Assembly: GCF_022809715.1 (NCBI RefSeq)
Contig: NZ_CP094459.1
Coordinates: 868,001-932,000 of the forward strand
Direction: 5' to 3'
Source: Burkholderia pyrrocinia
GTDB lineage: Bacteria > Pseudomonadota > Gammaproteobacteria > Burkholderiales > Burkholderiaceae
DNA: 64,000 nt
Below, piece by piece: positions 9,115 through 19,226 of this stretch. Numbering within the stretch: position 1 is the first letter of the stretch; every line of letters starts with the position of its first letter. The notes below the pieces were generated by a model. The model saw nothing but the letters and a program-made list of their open reading frames with translations. It was not told the origin of the DNA and searched no databases. The translations under genes were made by a program, and so were the position numbers.

Positions 9115-10182
9115 ATGACTGTGGACCAACTGAAGCAAACCGTGAAACGCTTTGCGCGACCTTTACTACGTCCGTTGCTGTTTCGCTTGAATCGGCCGTT
9201 GATCTTGATCGAGCCTCGGCTCCAACATCTCGAGAACGAACTGCGATCGTCGTTTGCAACCACGGATCGTCTGAAGCAGGAGTGCAGCCGAAGCCAGCGG
9301 ACGATCGACGACCTGACCAAGGTCTGGTTGCGGGTGCGCAATGACATGAGCGGAATCGACAATCGGCTCACGCATCTGTCGGACATCGAAGCGCGGCTCG
9401 ACCCGGTTATCGCGACGGCGGTCGAAAAGCGCTTTGAATCAGTGGCGAACAGCTCTGCGAAGTCGATCGACGGTCTTCGACAAGACATGGCGCAGCGCGG
9501 TGCCCAAGTCGACGAGACCTTGCGCTACTTGCTCGATCGCGTCGAATTCGTGCGTCGCGAAATGATGTACGAACTGAGTTATGGCGCCGGACGCAACGCC
9601 AGCCCGGGCGCCGTGTCGAGTGATGTCGTCGCGAAGGTGTTGGCGCCGGGCAAAGTGGAACAGGCCAGGGCCGCGGGTAGCTTCAAGGTCAATCTGGGGT
9701 GTGGTCACATCGCGATGCCGGAGTACATCAATGTCGACGCCCGTGAGGTTCCGGGCGTGGACGTGGTGGCCGATGTCGGCGGCCTGCCTTTCGACAAGGG
9801 GAGTGTCGACGAAGTGTTTTCGTCGCATCTCGTCGAGCATTTTCCGCAAGAGGAATTACGTCGGCGATTGTTGCCGCACTGGCGGTCCATGCTGAAACCC
9901 GGTGGACGCTTGCGCGCGATCGTGCCCGATGGCGACGCGATGCTCAAGGGGGTCGCGGCAGGAAGCTACTCTTTCGATGACTTCCGCGAAGTGTTGTTCG
10001 GAAGTCAGGACTACAACGGCGATTTCCATTTCAACCTGTTGACACCCGAAAGTCTCACGAAATTGCTCGAAGAATCCGGATTCGGGCAGGTCGAAGTGCC
10101 TGTTCGTGGTCGCCGCAACGGCCAGTGCTTCGAATTCGAGCTGTCCGCGATCCGCTTGGGATCGATGGACGAACATCAATGA
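9115..10182 (+). CDS. Coiled-coil SAM-dependent methyltransferase
   Basis: 355 residues. GGAG at 9105-9108, six bases before ATG 9115, sets the start. After a basic N-terminal segment, residues of about 25-150 are heptad-like and rich in E, R, L and D, reading as a long coiled coil. A class I methyltransferase domain follows, with the SAM-binding motif NLGCGHIAMPEYINVDA near residue 192, then VDVVADVGGLPF and SSHLVEHF. It lies between glycosyltransferase genes of the exporter-type O-antigen cluster. The arrangement recalls WbdD, the coiled-coil chain terminator of E. coli O8/O9a, although no kinase domain is visible. It could methylate a sugar within or at the end of the chain; which is unresolved. 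Confidence 0.8.
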   Translation: MTVDQLKQTVKRFARPLLRPLLFRLNRPLILIEPRLQHLENELRSSFATTDRLKQECSRSQRTIDDLTKVWLRVRNDMSGIDNRLTHLSDIEARLDPVIATAVEKRFESVANSSAKSIDGLRQDMAQRGAQVDETLRYLLDRVEFVRREMMYELSYGAGRNASPGAVSSDVVAKVLAPGKVEQARAAGSFKVNLGCGHIAMPEYINVDAREVPGVDVVADVGGLPFDKGSVDEVFSSHLVEHFPQEELRRRLLPHWRSMLKPGGRLRAIVPDGDAMLKGVAAGSYSFDDFREVLFGSQDYNGDFHFNLLTPESLTKLLEESGFGQVEVPVRGRRNGQCFEFELSAIRLGSMDEHQ

Positions 10183-10201
10183 GTGCCAACGGGAAGCCGG
10201 C

Positions 10202-11986
10202 GTGCTGAATCGCAACCGGCATGTGTACCCGTCATTAGAAGATCCAATCGTGCTTTCAGATATCAAGAAGCGCCGCAGGCGAATCCTTATCGTCAGCAAT
10301 CTATTTCCGCCGCACGTGTTGGGCGGCGCGGAGGTCGTGGCTCGGCGACAGGCGCTCGGCCTTGCGGCGAGCGGTTGCGACGTGGTCGTATTTGCGGGAA
10401 GAATTGCGGAAAACGCAGATGCCCGGGGACGTCTCGATCGGGAGGACGACGAAGGGATGGTGGTGTGGCGCACCAGCGTGACATCGTTCGAAGCCAACGA
10501 CAATTTCAGGAACGACCGCGTCGCTGAGCACTTCAGGGCCATATTGAATTCGGAGCAGCCAGACCTGGTCCACTTTCACAATATGGCCGGTCTCGGGATG
10601 CATCTCATTCCATTGGCGCGTCGCCGAGGCATTCCGGTGGTGGTCACGCTCCATGACCTGTGGGGGGTTTGCTACCGCGGCACGAAGCTTCGCGACGACG
10701 GTTCGATCTGCGGCAACACGGAAGAGTGCGGAACCCATTGCAGCGCATCGATTCGCCCGCATGATCTGGCGCACCCGGTGCCGATGCGTTTGCGGCGTGA
10801 TTATGTCACCTGGTGTCTCGGGCACGCTTCGGCGCTCGTGTCGCCGAGCGTTTCCCTCGCCGACGCATACGTGCAAGCGGGCGCGGCCCAGCGCGAGCGA
10901 ACCTTCGTGATTTCGAACGGCATCGATCTTCGCCCGTTTCGGGAGATGAAGCGCGTGCCTTCTGCGGCGACCCGCTTTCTGTGCGTCGCCTACATGGGGG
11001 AGCACAAGGGGATTCCCGATCTCATCGAAGCGGCGAAACGTCTGGCTGGTGACGTGTCGTTGAAAGGGCGCTGGTCGCTCACCATCGCGGGTGACGGCCA
11101 CTTGCTCGAAGACGTCAGGCGTCAGATTGCCGAATTGGGGCTCAGCGAGACCGTCCAGTGCCTGGGGCGCGTGCCGCGCGACCGGATCATTGAATTGATG
11201 AGCGCCAGCGACGTGATCGTGTTGCCTTCGCGGTGGCCCGAGAACGAGCCTGTATCGCTTCTCGAGGCGATGGCGGCGGGGATGGCGCAACTGGCGACGG
11301 ACGTGGGCGGCATCGGCGCGTTGATCGAGCCGGGAAAGACGGGGACGCTCGTGCCGCCATCGGCTCCGGACCGGCTTGCCGAAGCGATGCAGGCATACAT
11401 CGACGCCCCCGAGCGCGCGCGCGAAGAGGGCCAAAGGAACGTGGCTCGTCGCGAAGGATATGCGGAAGAAGCCGCAGTCGCGCGCTTGCTCGACGTCTAT
11501 GAGGACGTGCTGGCGAATCCGCGCTCATTGCCCGGCGAACCGGTGGTGCTGTGCGCGGGTGGCGCGCCGGGCAGTGAAATCGTCGATGCGGTGCAGTCGC
11601 TCCATCGGACGGAAGACGAGGTCGGCGCAGGGCGACGCGTGCGCTTGCTGTGGCACGACTGGTTGCCGGCGGACGCGTGGGCCGACGCTGCCGCCTTCTG
11701 GAACTGGAGCGAGGACATCGAGTTTGCGGCGGCATTGCAGGCCATCCGATGGGGATTGCCGATCATTGTCTCCGCCGAATGCAAACCCCTGGCGATGGTA
11801 GGACAGATGTTCGGTGGCGTTCGTGCCGTCGAGTCCGATGCCGACGTCCGGGGCGCGCTGGCAAGCGTCGCGGTCGATCCTGCGGCATTGCCTCGTGCGT
11901 GGAATTCGCGAGGCGCCGCCGACATGCTTGCGGCAATCGCGCCGCAAGCGTCCTTCCATATCCCTTGCCCGGACATTTGGCCATGA
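10202..11986 (+). CDS. GT4 glycosyltransferase with C-terminal extension
   Basis: A 594-residue protein. The GT4 part opens with ILIVSNLFPPHVLGGAEV, the N-terminal GT-B loop that contacts the acceptor, and has PENEPVSLLEAMAAG near residue 345 as the EX7E donor site followed by DVGGIGALIEPGKTG. The last 180 residues (from about 430) match no domain I recognise. GTG 10202 is a plausible start with GGGAAG five bases before it; GTG 10250 is an alternative, and the frame is open to 10106 over the end of the previous gene. It overlaps the next gene by 4 bp (ATGA), so the two are probably translationally coupled. Confidence 0.85.
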   Translation: MLNRNRHVYPSLEDPIVLSDIKKRRRRILIVSNLFPPHVLGGAEVVARRQALGLAASGCDVVVFAGRIAENADARGRLDREDDEGMVVWRTSVTSFEANDNFRNDRVAEHFRAILNSEQPDLVHFHNMAGLGMHLIPLARRRGIPVVVTLHDLWGVCYRGTKLRDDGSICGNTEECGTHCSASIRPHDLAHPVPMRLRRDYVTWCLGHASALVSPSVSLADAYVQAGAAQRERTFVISNGIDLRPFREMKRVPSAATRFLCVAYMGEHKGIPDLIEAAKRLAGDVSLKGRWSLTIAGDGHLLEDVRRQIAELGLSETVQCLGRVPRDRIIELMSASDVIVLPSRWPENEPVSLLEAMAAGMAQLATDVGGIGALIEPGKTGTLVPPSAPDRLAEAMQAYIDAPERAREEGQRNVARREGYAEEAAVARLLDVYEDVLANPRSLPGEPVVLCAGGAPGSEIVDAVQSLHRTEDEVGAGRRVRLLWHDWLPADAWADAAAFWNWSEDIEFAAALQAIRWGLPIIVSAECKPLAMVGQMFGGVRAVESDADVRGALASVAVDPAALPRAWNSRGAADMLAAIAPQASFHIPCPDIWP

Positions 11987-14382
11987 ATTCGACGAAAGTA
12001 GATCAGGTACGGAGGCGCCACTTCGTTATCTGTAACGAGCGCCTGTTGCCGCGCTTCGGGGTGGATCGTCTCCTGTTGGTGCTGGGCCAAAGCCTGGTGC
12101 GGCAAGGACATCTTGTTACGTTCGTGTGCCTGCGATGTGACGAGGCCGCAGTTCGACAGGTTTCGCCCGCGTTGCAGGTATGGGACGACGTCGGGCGTCT
12201 GTCGATCGTGTCCGCGGAGGAGCGCGCGGCCGAGCATTTGCGTGAACGCTGGAATCAGATGTTTGCCGAGCAGGGGCCCGATGTTGTCATCGTTGGCGGC
12301 TGGCCCTTTTTCTCGGCTGCGTCGGTTTGTGCCGAGCGCGGCGCCAAGTCCGTCTTCATCGACGCCGGCGCGGTTCCTCAGGACGGCATGCCGGAGGGCG
12401 CGCTGCCGACGCAGCGCGAACTGCGGCGCATCCGGGCGCGCGAACTCCCCCGATTCAGCGCAGTCTTGCCGATAAGCGCGTTCATTCGCGAAACCCAGAC
12501 CCTGCCGGACAGGGGAAGCGCAGAGGGCGTGGAGACGATCCTGCTTGGCGCCGATCACCTTCAGAGCTCCCTGTTTGGCGCGCCTGACGGCGGTCATGTC
12601 GATGACGAGGCATTGAGTCGCGTACGGACGCTCGTCGCGACCGGCTACAAGCCGGTGATGCTGCTTGGGCGTTTCGAGGCATTGGGCTACAAGAATGGCC
12701 CGGTCGGTCTGCAGGTATTCGAACGTATCCACGAGAGCGTTCCTGAAGCAAGGCTGCTGGTGCTGGCGCGCGAGGGAGAATTCGCGGTGCCCGAGAAAAT
12801 CGCCGATGCGGTCGTATTTCTCGGTTTCGTCGGTGATGCCGCGCTCAACGAGATCATGCGCCAGTGCGAATTGGGCATGACCGTGTCGCTCTGGGAAGGC
12901 TTTAATTTGCCATTGGCGGAAATGCAGTGGTTGAGTCGGCCGGTACTTGCATTCAGCCTGGGCGCCCACCCGGAGGTCATTGCGGATCCATGGCAACTCT
13001 GTGGTCAACCGGACGACATGGTTTACAAGGCCGTGCGCATTTTGAGGCAGGGCGTTCCGTCTCATCTGACCGAGGCGCGGTTCGAGCGGTTTCGCGCGTC
13101 CTTTGGTTGGAAAGCGACACTTGACAAATATTTGTCGGCACTGGCGCGCATTGCGGATCAGCCGGTGGGCGAAATGCGTCCTGCGGAATCCGCAGCGACG
13201 GAAACGCCGAGGCTGGTGCTGGTGGATTGCAGTAATTCTTCGATCGATCCTGCCAACCCCGGCGTGATTCGCGTCACACGACGTTTGTGCCGAGCGCTTC
13301 AGGGTTCAGCCGGGGTGATGCCGGTATTCGTGCGCTGGGATCCGGGCATCGAAGGCTATCGACTGCTCACCGATGGCGAGGGGGAAACGTTGGCGGCCTA
13401 CGACGGACCTGTGCACATCTCGTTGCGAGACGTGTTCGGAACTGTCGAAAATTGCCTGAAGGTGTTCGGTAACGGTGAAGGTAAGGTTGCGCCCGTATTC
13501 TTTTTCCCCGAGGTCGTGCTGGACGGTACGGTCCACAAGCGGGTTTTATGGGCGCGCGCGCGAAATTTCGTTGTCAGTGGCATTTTGTACGATGTCATCC
13601 CGATTTCGCATCCCCCGTTTTGTGCGCGAGAGGTCGTCGAGAAGTTTCCCGGCTATCTGGAAGCACTGGCTTCGTTCGATGCCATCTGGTCAATTTCGCG
13701 CGAGAGTCTCAAGGAGTTCCAGGGTTATGCCGCGCGGGTCGGACTTCCATGCCCGTCGGGAGACGCCGTTTATCTGCCCGGCCAGTTCGGCGCCAGGCCG
13801 CGTGTGCAGGCATTCGCCGACGAGCCCGGTGACGGGGTGTTGACGATCCTCTGTGTCTGCAGCATCGAACCTCGCAAGAACCACCGTACATTGGTGGAGG
13901 CCTATCGGTTGCTGCGAGCGCGTCGCCCGGATCTGCCGTTGCAACTCGTTCTGGTCGGTCATCGTTTCGCCGAAGCGGACGACCTGATTGCATGGCTCCA
14001 GCATATGATGGAGGAAGATCCAAGTATCAAATGGACCGGCTTGCTGACTGATGAGGCGCTCGCCGATGAGTTTCGTCGCGCCGCCTTTACCGTCTATCCG
14101 TCGATTGTGGAGGGCTACGGGTTGCCGATCATGGAGAGCCTTTGGATGGGCACACCCAGTCTGTGCCATTCCGAGGGGGTCATGGCCGAACTCGCGGAAG
14201 GGGGCGGTTGCATGACCGTGAACATGCTTGACGAACATGCGCTTGCAACGGCGATGGAGCAGCTGGTCGCGCAGCCGGAGTTGCGTCGCCGCCTGACGCG
14301 AGATGCGCTCGATCGCAAGATCTTCGGTTGGGCCGATTATGGCTCGGCAATCGAGGCACGAATCGCGGAGTGCGTCGGCTAA
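11983..14382 (+). CDS. Two-domain GT4 glycosyltransferase
   Basis: 799 residues from ATG 11983, whose ATGA overlaps the stop of the preceding gene. The N-terminal half is a GT-B fold with MLLGRFEALGYKNGP and a donor-site motif SLWEGFNLPLAEMQ near residue 302. The C-terminal half is a second GT4 domain with CSIEPRKNHRTLVEAY near residue 630 and PSIVEGYGLPIMESLWMGTP near residue 705, the form seen in mannosyl- and rhamnosyltransferases of the WbdA/WbdB type. This is the last gene of the plus-strand O-antigen run before an IS scar. An upstream open frame to 11650 only shadows the previous gene. Two transfer activities are likely; the sugars and linkages are unknown. Confidence 0.86.
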   Translation: MNSTKVDQVRRRHFVICNERLLPRFGVDRLLLVLGQSLVRQGHLVTFVCLRCDEAAVRQVSPALQVWDDVGRLSIVSAEERAAEHLRERWNQMFAEQGPDVVIVGGWPFFSAASVCAERGAKSVFIDAGAVPQDGMPEGALPTQRELRRIRARELPRFSAVLPISAFIRETQTLPDRGSAEGVETILLGADHLQSSLFGAPDGGHVDDEALSRVRTLVATGYKPVMLLGRFEALGYKNGPVGLQVFERIHESVPEARLLVLAREGEFAVPEKIADAVVFLGFVGDAALNEIMRQCELGMTVSLWEGFNLPLAEMQWLSRPVLAFSLGAHPEVIADPWQLCGQPDDMVYKAVRILRQGVPSHLTEARFERFRASFGWKATLDKYLSALARIADQPVGEMRPAESAATETPRLVLVDCSNSSIDPANPGVIRVTRRLCRALQGSAGVMPVFVRWDPGIEGYRLLTDGEGETLAAYDGPVHISLRDVFGTVENCLKVFGNGEGKVAPVFFFPEVVLDGTVHKRVLWARARNFVVSGILYDVIPISHPPFCAREVVEKFPGYLEALASFDAIWSISRESLKEFQGYAARVGLPCPSGDAVYLPGQFGARPRVQAFADEPGDGVLTILCVCSIEPRKNHRTLVEAYRLLRARRPDLPLQLVLVGHRFAEADDLIAWLQHMMEEDPSIKWTGLLTDEALADEFRRAAFTVYPSIVEGYGLPIMESLWMGTPSLCHSEGVMAELAEGGGCMTVNMLDEHALATAMEQLVAQPELRRRLTRDALDRKIFGWADYGSAIEARIAECVG

Positions 14383-14770
14383 GGCGTTGATCTACCTTGA
14401 TGGTCGGGGCTGGGGCAAGCGACGCTCGTCGTCGCTCTGCGCAGCGTCGACCACGGGCTGGGTGACCCCGCCTTGTTTTCACGTACAGCAACTCATGCGC
14501 GATCGACCTGGCCTCTTGATTGACGGGGGTGTGGTGGTCGATCGAGGTATGCAGGCGTTGCCGATTGTAATAACCGTCAACCCAATGACGAAATCCAGGC
14601 GGGCTTGAGGGCACGTTTCCTGGAATCGCGAACGGCGGCGTGGGGAAGATAGCAGCGCTGGATCGGCATGCTCGTCTCCGTCGCACGCATACCGATCTGG
14701 AAAGCGCTTCTGCAGAATTATCGCAGCGTGCTCTGCTGGAGAGTCGATTCGGCGCGTTCCGTATCCGGAG
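14383..14770. other. Intergenic stretch between convergent genes, holding an IS scar
   Basis: 388 bp lie between the end of the plus-strand glycosyltransferase run and the stop of the minus-strand acyltransferase gene. A transposase remnant occupies 14471-14584 on the minus strand. I see no intact gene or clear terminator in the rest, and short frames here have no recognisable protein character. Confidence 0.6.
14471..14584 (-). pseudogene. IS3-family transposase C-terminal remnant
   Basis: On the minus strand this stretch translates to WVDGYYNRQRLHTSI followed by DHHTPVNQEARSIAHELL. That is the conserved end of IS3-family OrfB transposases (YYNRxRxHxxL...TPxxxE). Upstream, towards 14700, the sequence no longer gives transposase in any single frame and no catalytic DDE domain is left. 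No terminal inverted repeats could be picked out. It is a decayed insertion-sequence end lying exactly between the plus-strand glycosyltransferases and the minus-strand acyltransferase-rmd-gmd module, so it may mark an old recombination edge. Confidence 0.7.
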
Positions 14771-15895
14771 TCATTGCATGTTGTTTGTCGTCTTGATGCT
14801 GTTTCCAAACAAGACGCCACAAATCTTCTCCGAAGTGAATTTCCCGAGCCTTATGCTTGGTGTCTCGACGTATTTGTGCATTAGTGCGGCAATCGGGATC
14901 GTGAGCACGGGGGTCAGGATTCCAATGACAATGCCGGAGGCGAGATAGTGCTCTCGGAAGCCGTTTCCGGTGAGTCGGTCAGCCCAATGTTCGAGCAGTT
15001 CGAGGCCCAGCGGATGCAGCAGGTAGAGACTGAATGAAATATCTCCGAGGAACTGAGATACCGGCAGATTGAAGAAGCGCTTTGGCCAGGTATCCTTGTC
15101 TTCGGATATCAGGGCGATAAGCAGGAACGCAGTAATTCCCTGGAAGATGACGACATTGGGCGAATCGTATTGAGTAAACAAGGCACCGTAGATCATCAGC
15201 AGCATGACGATCGAAGCGTTCACACCTGGTACGTCCTTGGCCAGTTGCTTTCCGAAATTGGTGCAAGTGAGGAAGCCCAGTGCAAAAAGAAACGCATACG
15301 TCGAAAAATATGGCAGAAAGCCGAGAATCGGGCTGTCTTTGAATAGCAGGAGCAGGGCAAGCAGGATGACGAGCGCCTGAGCGCCATGTTTTCTGTAAGA
15401 CCATGCGGCGATCAAGATCAGCGGGGCAGCCAATAGTTCGACAATCAATGTCCAGGCCACGCCGTACATCGTGATCTTGGTCAACGTCGCGTTGACCAGG
15501 ACGAGGTGCAGGTCCGGCCCCATCCCCCAACCCGCGAATCTATCCATGACGAAGAACATGAGCACATAGGCGGCGAGTGCTACCCAGAGCGGGGGATAGA
15601 TGCGGAGAATTCGCTTGATCATAAAATCGATTGAACTCTCGGGGATGCTTTTCCGAGACCGCATTAGCGACTCGAGCAATACTTTACCGCTCAACACAAA
15701 AAAGATGACGACGGCGAGGCTTCCGTTGAAAGTCGATACGAGCAACTTGGTGGCAACGGCATGGGCGGAGGTTTGCGCCTGCATGGGCAGCATCAGTGCT
15801 TCGTGAGCGGCTTTCGACGGAATATTGATGCCGTGATAAATCGCCACCGATAACGCTGCCCAACCTCTGAGACCATCAAGTTGTGTGTTTCTCAT
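14771..15895 (-). CDS. Acyltransferase family 3 (OafA-like), membrane-bound
   Basis: 374 residues with about ten hydrophobic segments and no soluble domain, the size of the single-domain acyltransferase-3 family. The family signature is at the N terminus: LDGLRG with Arg10 and His21 in the R-X10-H arrangement (RGWAALSVAIYH). Members such as OafA O-acetylate O-antigen sugars using cytoplasmic acetyl-CoA. Position beside gmd and rmd suggests it modifies the O-antigen made here. The DNA is visibly richer in A and T than its neighbours, which suggests separate acquisition. The modified sugar is not known. Confidence 0.88.
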   Translation of the reverse strand: MRNTQLDGLRGWAALSVAIYHGINIPSKAAHEALMLPMQAQTSAHAVATKLLVSTFNGSLAVVIFFVLSGKVLLESLMRSRKSIPESSIDFMIKRILRIYPPLWVALAAYVLMFFVMDRFAGWGMGPDLHLVLVNATLTKITMYGVAWTLIVELLAAPLILIAAWSYRKHGAQALVILLALLLLFKDSPILGFLPYFSTYAFLFALGFLTCTNFGKQLAKDVPGVNASIVMLLMIYGALFTQYDSPNVVIFQGITAFLLIALISEDKDTWPKRFFNLPVSQFLGDISFSLYLLHPLGLELLEHWADRLTGNGFREHYLASGIVIGILTPVLTIPIAALMHKYVETPSIRLGKFTSEKICGVLFGNSIKTTNNMQ

Positions 15896-16124
15896 TTCGA
15901 TCCTGCGGATGCCTGAAGTTTTCCCGGGGCGGTGCGTATGTCGTCGCGCCCGCGATCACCGGGCAGTTCAAGGGACGGGCGCCAACGTCGCGCTCCGGCC
16001 GGCCGACGTCGGCCTTGGCCGGGAAGCGCCGAAGGCTGGATGGCGCGGGACCACAACGAGGCATGCCGGGACGGAGCCACGGGATGCGGCTCACGCCCTT
16101 GTCGACGCCGGAACCCTTACCGGA

Positions 16125-17021
16125 TTATCCCGGTGAATTCTCGAGCATCCATGCCAGCGTCGTCTTCAACGGAATGGGTTGGACGCGTCCGATCGCTCGC
16201 TCGAGCTCCGTGCAATTTCCGATCAGCTTGAAAACCTCGTTTTCTCGCACGAACTGCGGGTTGACGCATATCTCCGGAGCCTGTCCGGTCAACTCCTGCA
16301 TGATGGACAGAACATCGTGAAGTGAATGTCCGACACCGGAGCAAACGTTGAATGTGCGTCCGGCAAAATCGCCTTCAATCAGCCGGCGGTACGCGGACAC
16401 CACCGAGCGAACATCCGAGAAATCGCGCACGACGTGTAGATTGCCCAACTCGATTCGGGGTGCCTTGTCGCGGAAATGGCGAACGATCTTCGGCAGCACG
16501 AATTTGTCGTCCTGTCCGGCGCCCGTGTAATTGAACGGTCTTGCGACGATGATCGGAAGCTTTCCCGCCCACATCCGCGCAACCAGTTCCATCGCGTACT
16601 TGCTGATCGCGTAATCGTTTACCGGCGCTGGCGGGACGTTTTCATCGAGTATTTCCCGATCGCTGTTGCCATAGACGTTGGCACTGCTCGCGAGCAATAC
16701 CGACCGCGGGCGGCACCCGGCATGCTCGAGCGCATCGAGCAGGTTGCGGGTGCCGACGACGTTGGTCTGGTAGATCCCCCCGACGTCGCCATGTTGCACG
16801 AATGCGATCGCCGCAAGATGCACGACCGCGTCGGGTTTTTCTGCGGACAGCGTCTGGGCAAGGCCTTCGCGGTCGAGCAGATCACATACGTGCGCTCGCC
16901 ATGGAATATCCACTTTCTTCGACCGAACGACACCACACACGTCGTGGCCGAATTGAGTCAACTCTTCCGCCAGGTAGCGGCCGGTAAATCCATCCAGCCC
17001 TGTTACGAAGACTTTTGCCAT
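16125..17021 (-). CDS. rmd: GDP-6-deoxy-D-lyxo-4-hexulose reductase
   Basis: 298 residues of the extended short-chain dehydrogenase fold. The NAD(P)-binding motif TGLDGFTGRYL is at residues 7-17 and the catalytic YAISK is near residue 141, with SSANVYG before it. Together with gmd, six bp upstream in the same operon, it would reduce the 4-keto intermediate to GDP-D-rhamnose; this is the gene pair of the Pseudomonas A-band pathway. Alternatives such as a GDP-fucose or talose reductase cannot be excluded without alignment, but the Rmd-like length and gmd pairing favour D-rhamnose. Confidence 0.85.
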   Translation of the reverse strand: MAKVFVTGLDGFTGRYLAEELTQFGHDVCGVVRSKKVDIPWRAHVCDLLDREGLAQTLSAEKPDAVVHLAAIAFVQHGDVGGIYQTNVVGTRNLLDALEHAGCRPRSVLLASSANVYGNSDREILDENVPPAPVNDYAISKYAMELVARMWAGKLPIIVARPFNYTGAGQDDKFVLPKIVRHFRDKAPRIELGNLHVVRDFSDVRSVVSAYRRLIEGDFAGRTFNVCSGVGHSLHDVLSIMQELTGQAPEICVNPQFVRENEVFKLIGNCTELERAIGRVQPIPLKTTLAWMLENSPG

Positions 17022-17027
17022 GCTTGC

Positions 17028-18380
<1,353 letters not shown>

Positions 18381-19226
18381 ATGAACCATACAAGCGCGTC
18401 GCCTCCCTCCAATTGCGGACTGTCGGTTTCCCTCGTCGTCTATAAACCCGATCTCGCCTTGCTCGAGCAGACGCTCGCGAGCCTGGGGGCCGCGTGCGAG
18501 CGCATGCGTGCCGTCTCGGCGGGGCGCCCGGTCGAATTGTTCCTGGTCGACAATGGCGGCCTTGGCGACGTGCGCGTGATGACCGATCGGCTGCGTGAGC
18601 ATGGCATCGATTGCCGGTTGCTGACGGGGCACGGCAACATAGGTTACGGTCGCGGTCACAATCTCGCCATCAGGCAAACTACCGGGCGCTTCCATCTGAT
18701 ACTGAACCCGGACATCGATCTGGACCTGCAAGCGCTCGCTATCGGCTGCGAATTCTTCGACACGTCCCCCGATACCGGTTTGGTGGCGCCGTGGATCGGC
18801 CACGACACGGGCGATCAGCAATATCTCTGTCGCCGCTATCCAGCGTTGCTCGACCTGCTCGTCCGCGGTTTCCTGCCCGCACGCATGCGCCGATGGTTTG
18901 CCGGTCGTCTTGCAAACTACGAAATGCGCGACGTCATCAACGACCGCGATATCGTCTGGGATCCGCCCATCGTCAGCGGCTGCTTCATGCTGTTCCGCAC
19001 CGACGTCCTGAAGAAACTGGGCGGTTTCGACCCGCGCTACTTCCTGTACTTCGAAGACTACGATCTCAGCCTGCGCACCCATGACGTCGCCCGCGTCGCC
19101 TACGTCCCGTCGGTCCGCGTGATCCATCACGGCGGCGGTGCTTCCCGCAAGGGCTTCGCGCACATCCGCATGTTCGCCGCGTCGGCCTTCAAGTTCTACA
19201 ACCGCTTCGGCTGGAGGCTGTGGTGA
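18381..19226 (+). CDS. Glycosyltransferase family 2 (rhamnosyltransferase-like)
   Basis: 281 residues. The GT2 N terminus SVSLVVYKPDLALLEQTL is followed by VELFLVDNGG and GNIGYGRGHNLAI, then LNPDIDLD (the metal-binding D-x-D) and YFEDYDLSLRTH. This pattern is that of WbbL/RfbN-type enzymes that add rhamnose or a related sugar to a lipid-linked acceptor. It starts an operon with the epimerase, initiating transferase and dehydratase genes that follow without gaps, so it probably acts just after the first sugar is placed on undecaprenyl phosphate. Confidence 0.88.
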   Translation: MNHTSASPPSNCGLSVSLVVYKPDLALLEQTLASLGAACERMRAVSAGRPVELFLVDNGGLGDVRVMTDRLREHGIDCRLLTGHGNIGYGRGHNLAIRQTTGRFHLILNPDIDLDLQALAIGCEFFDTSPDTGLVAPWIGHDTGDQQYLCRRYPALLDLLVRGFLPARMRRWFAGRLANYEMRDVINDRDIVWDPPIVSGCFMLFRTDVLKKLGGFDPRYFLYFEDYDLSLRTHDVARVAYVPSVRVIHHGGGASRKGFAHIRMFAASAFKFYNRFGWRLW

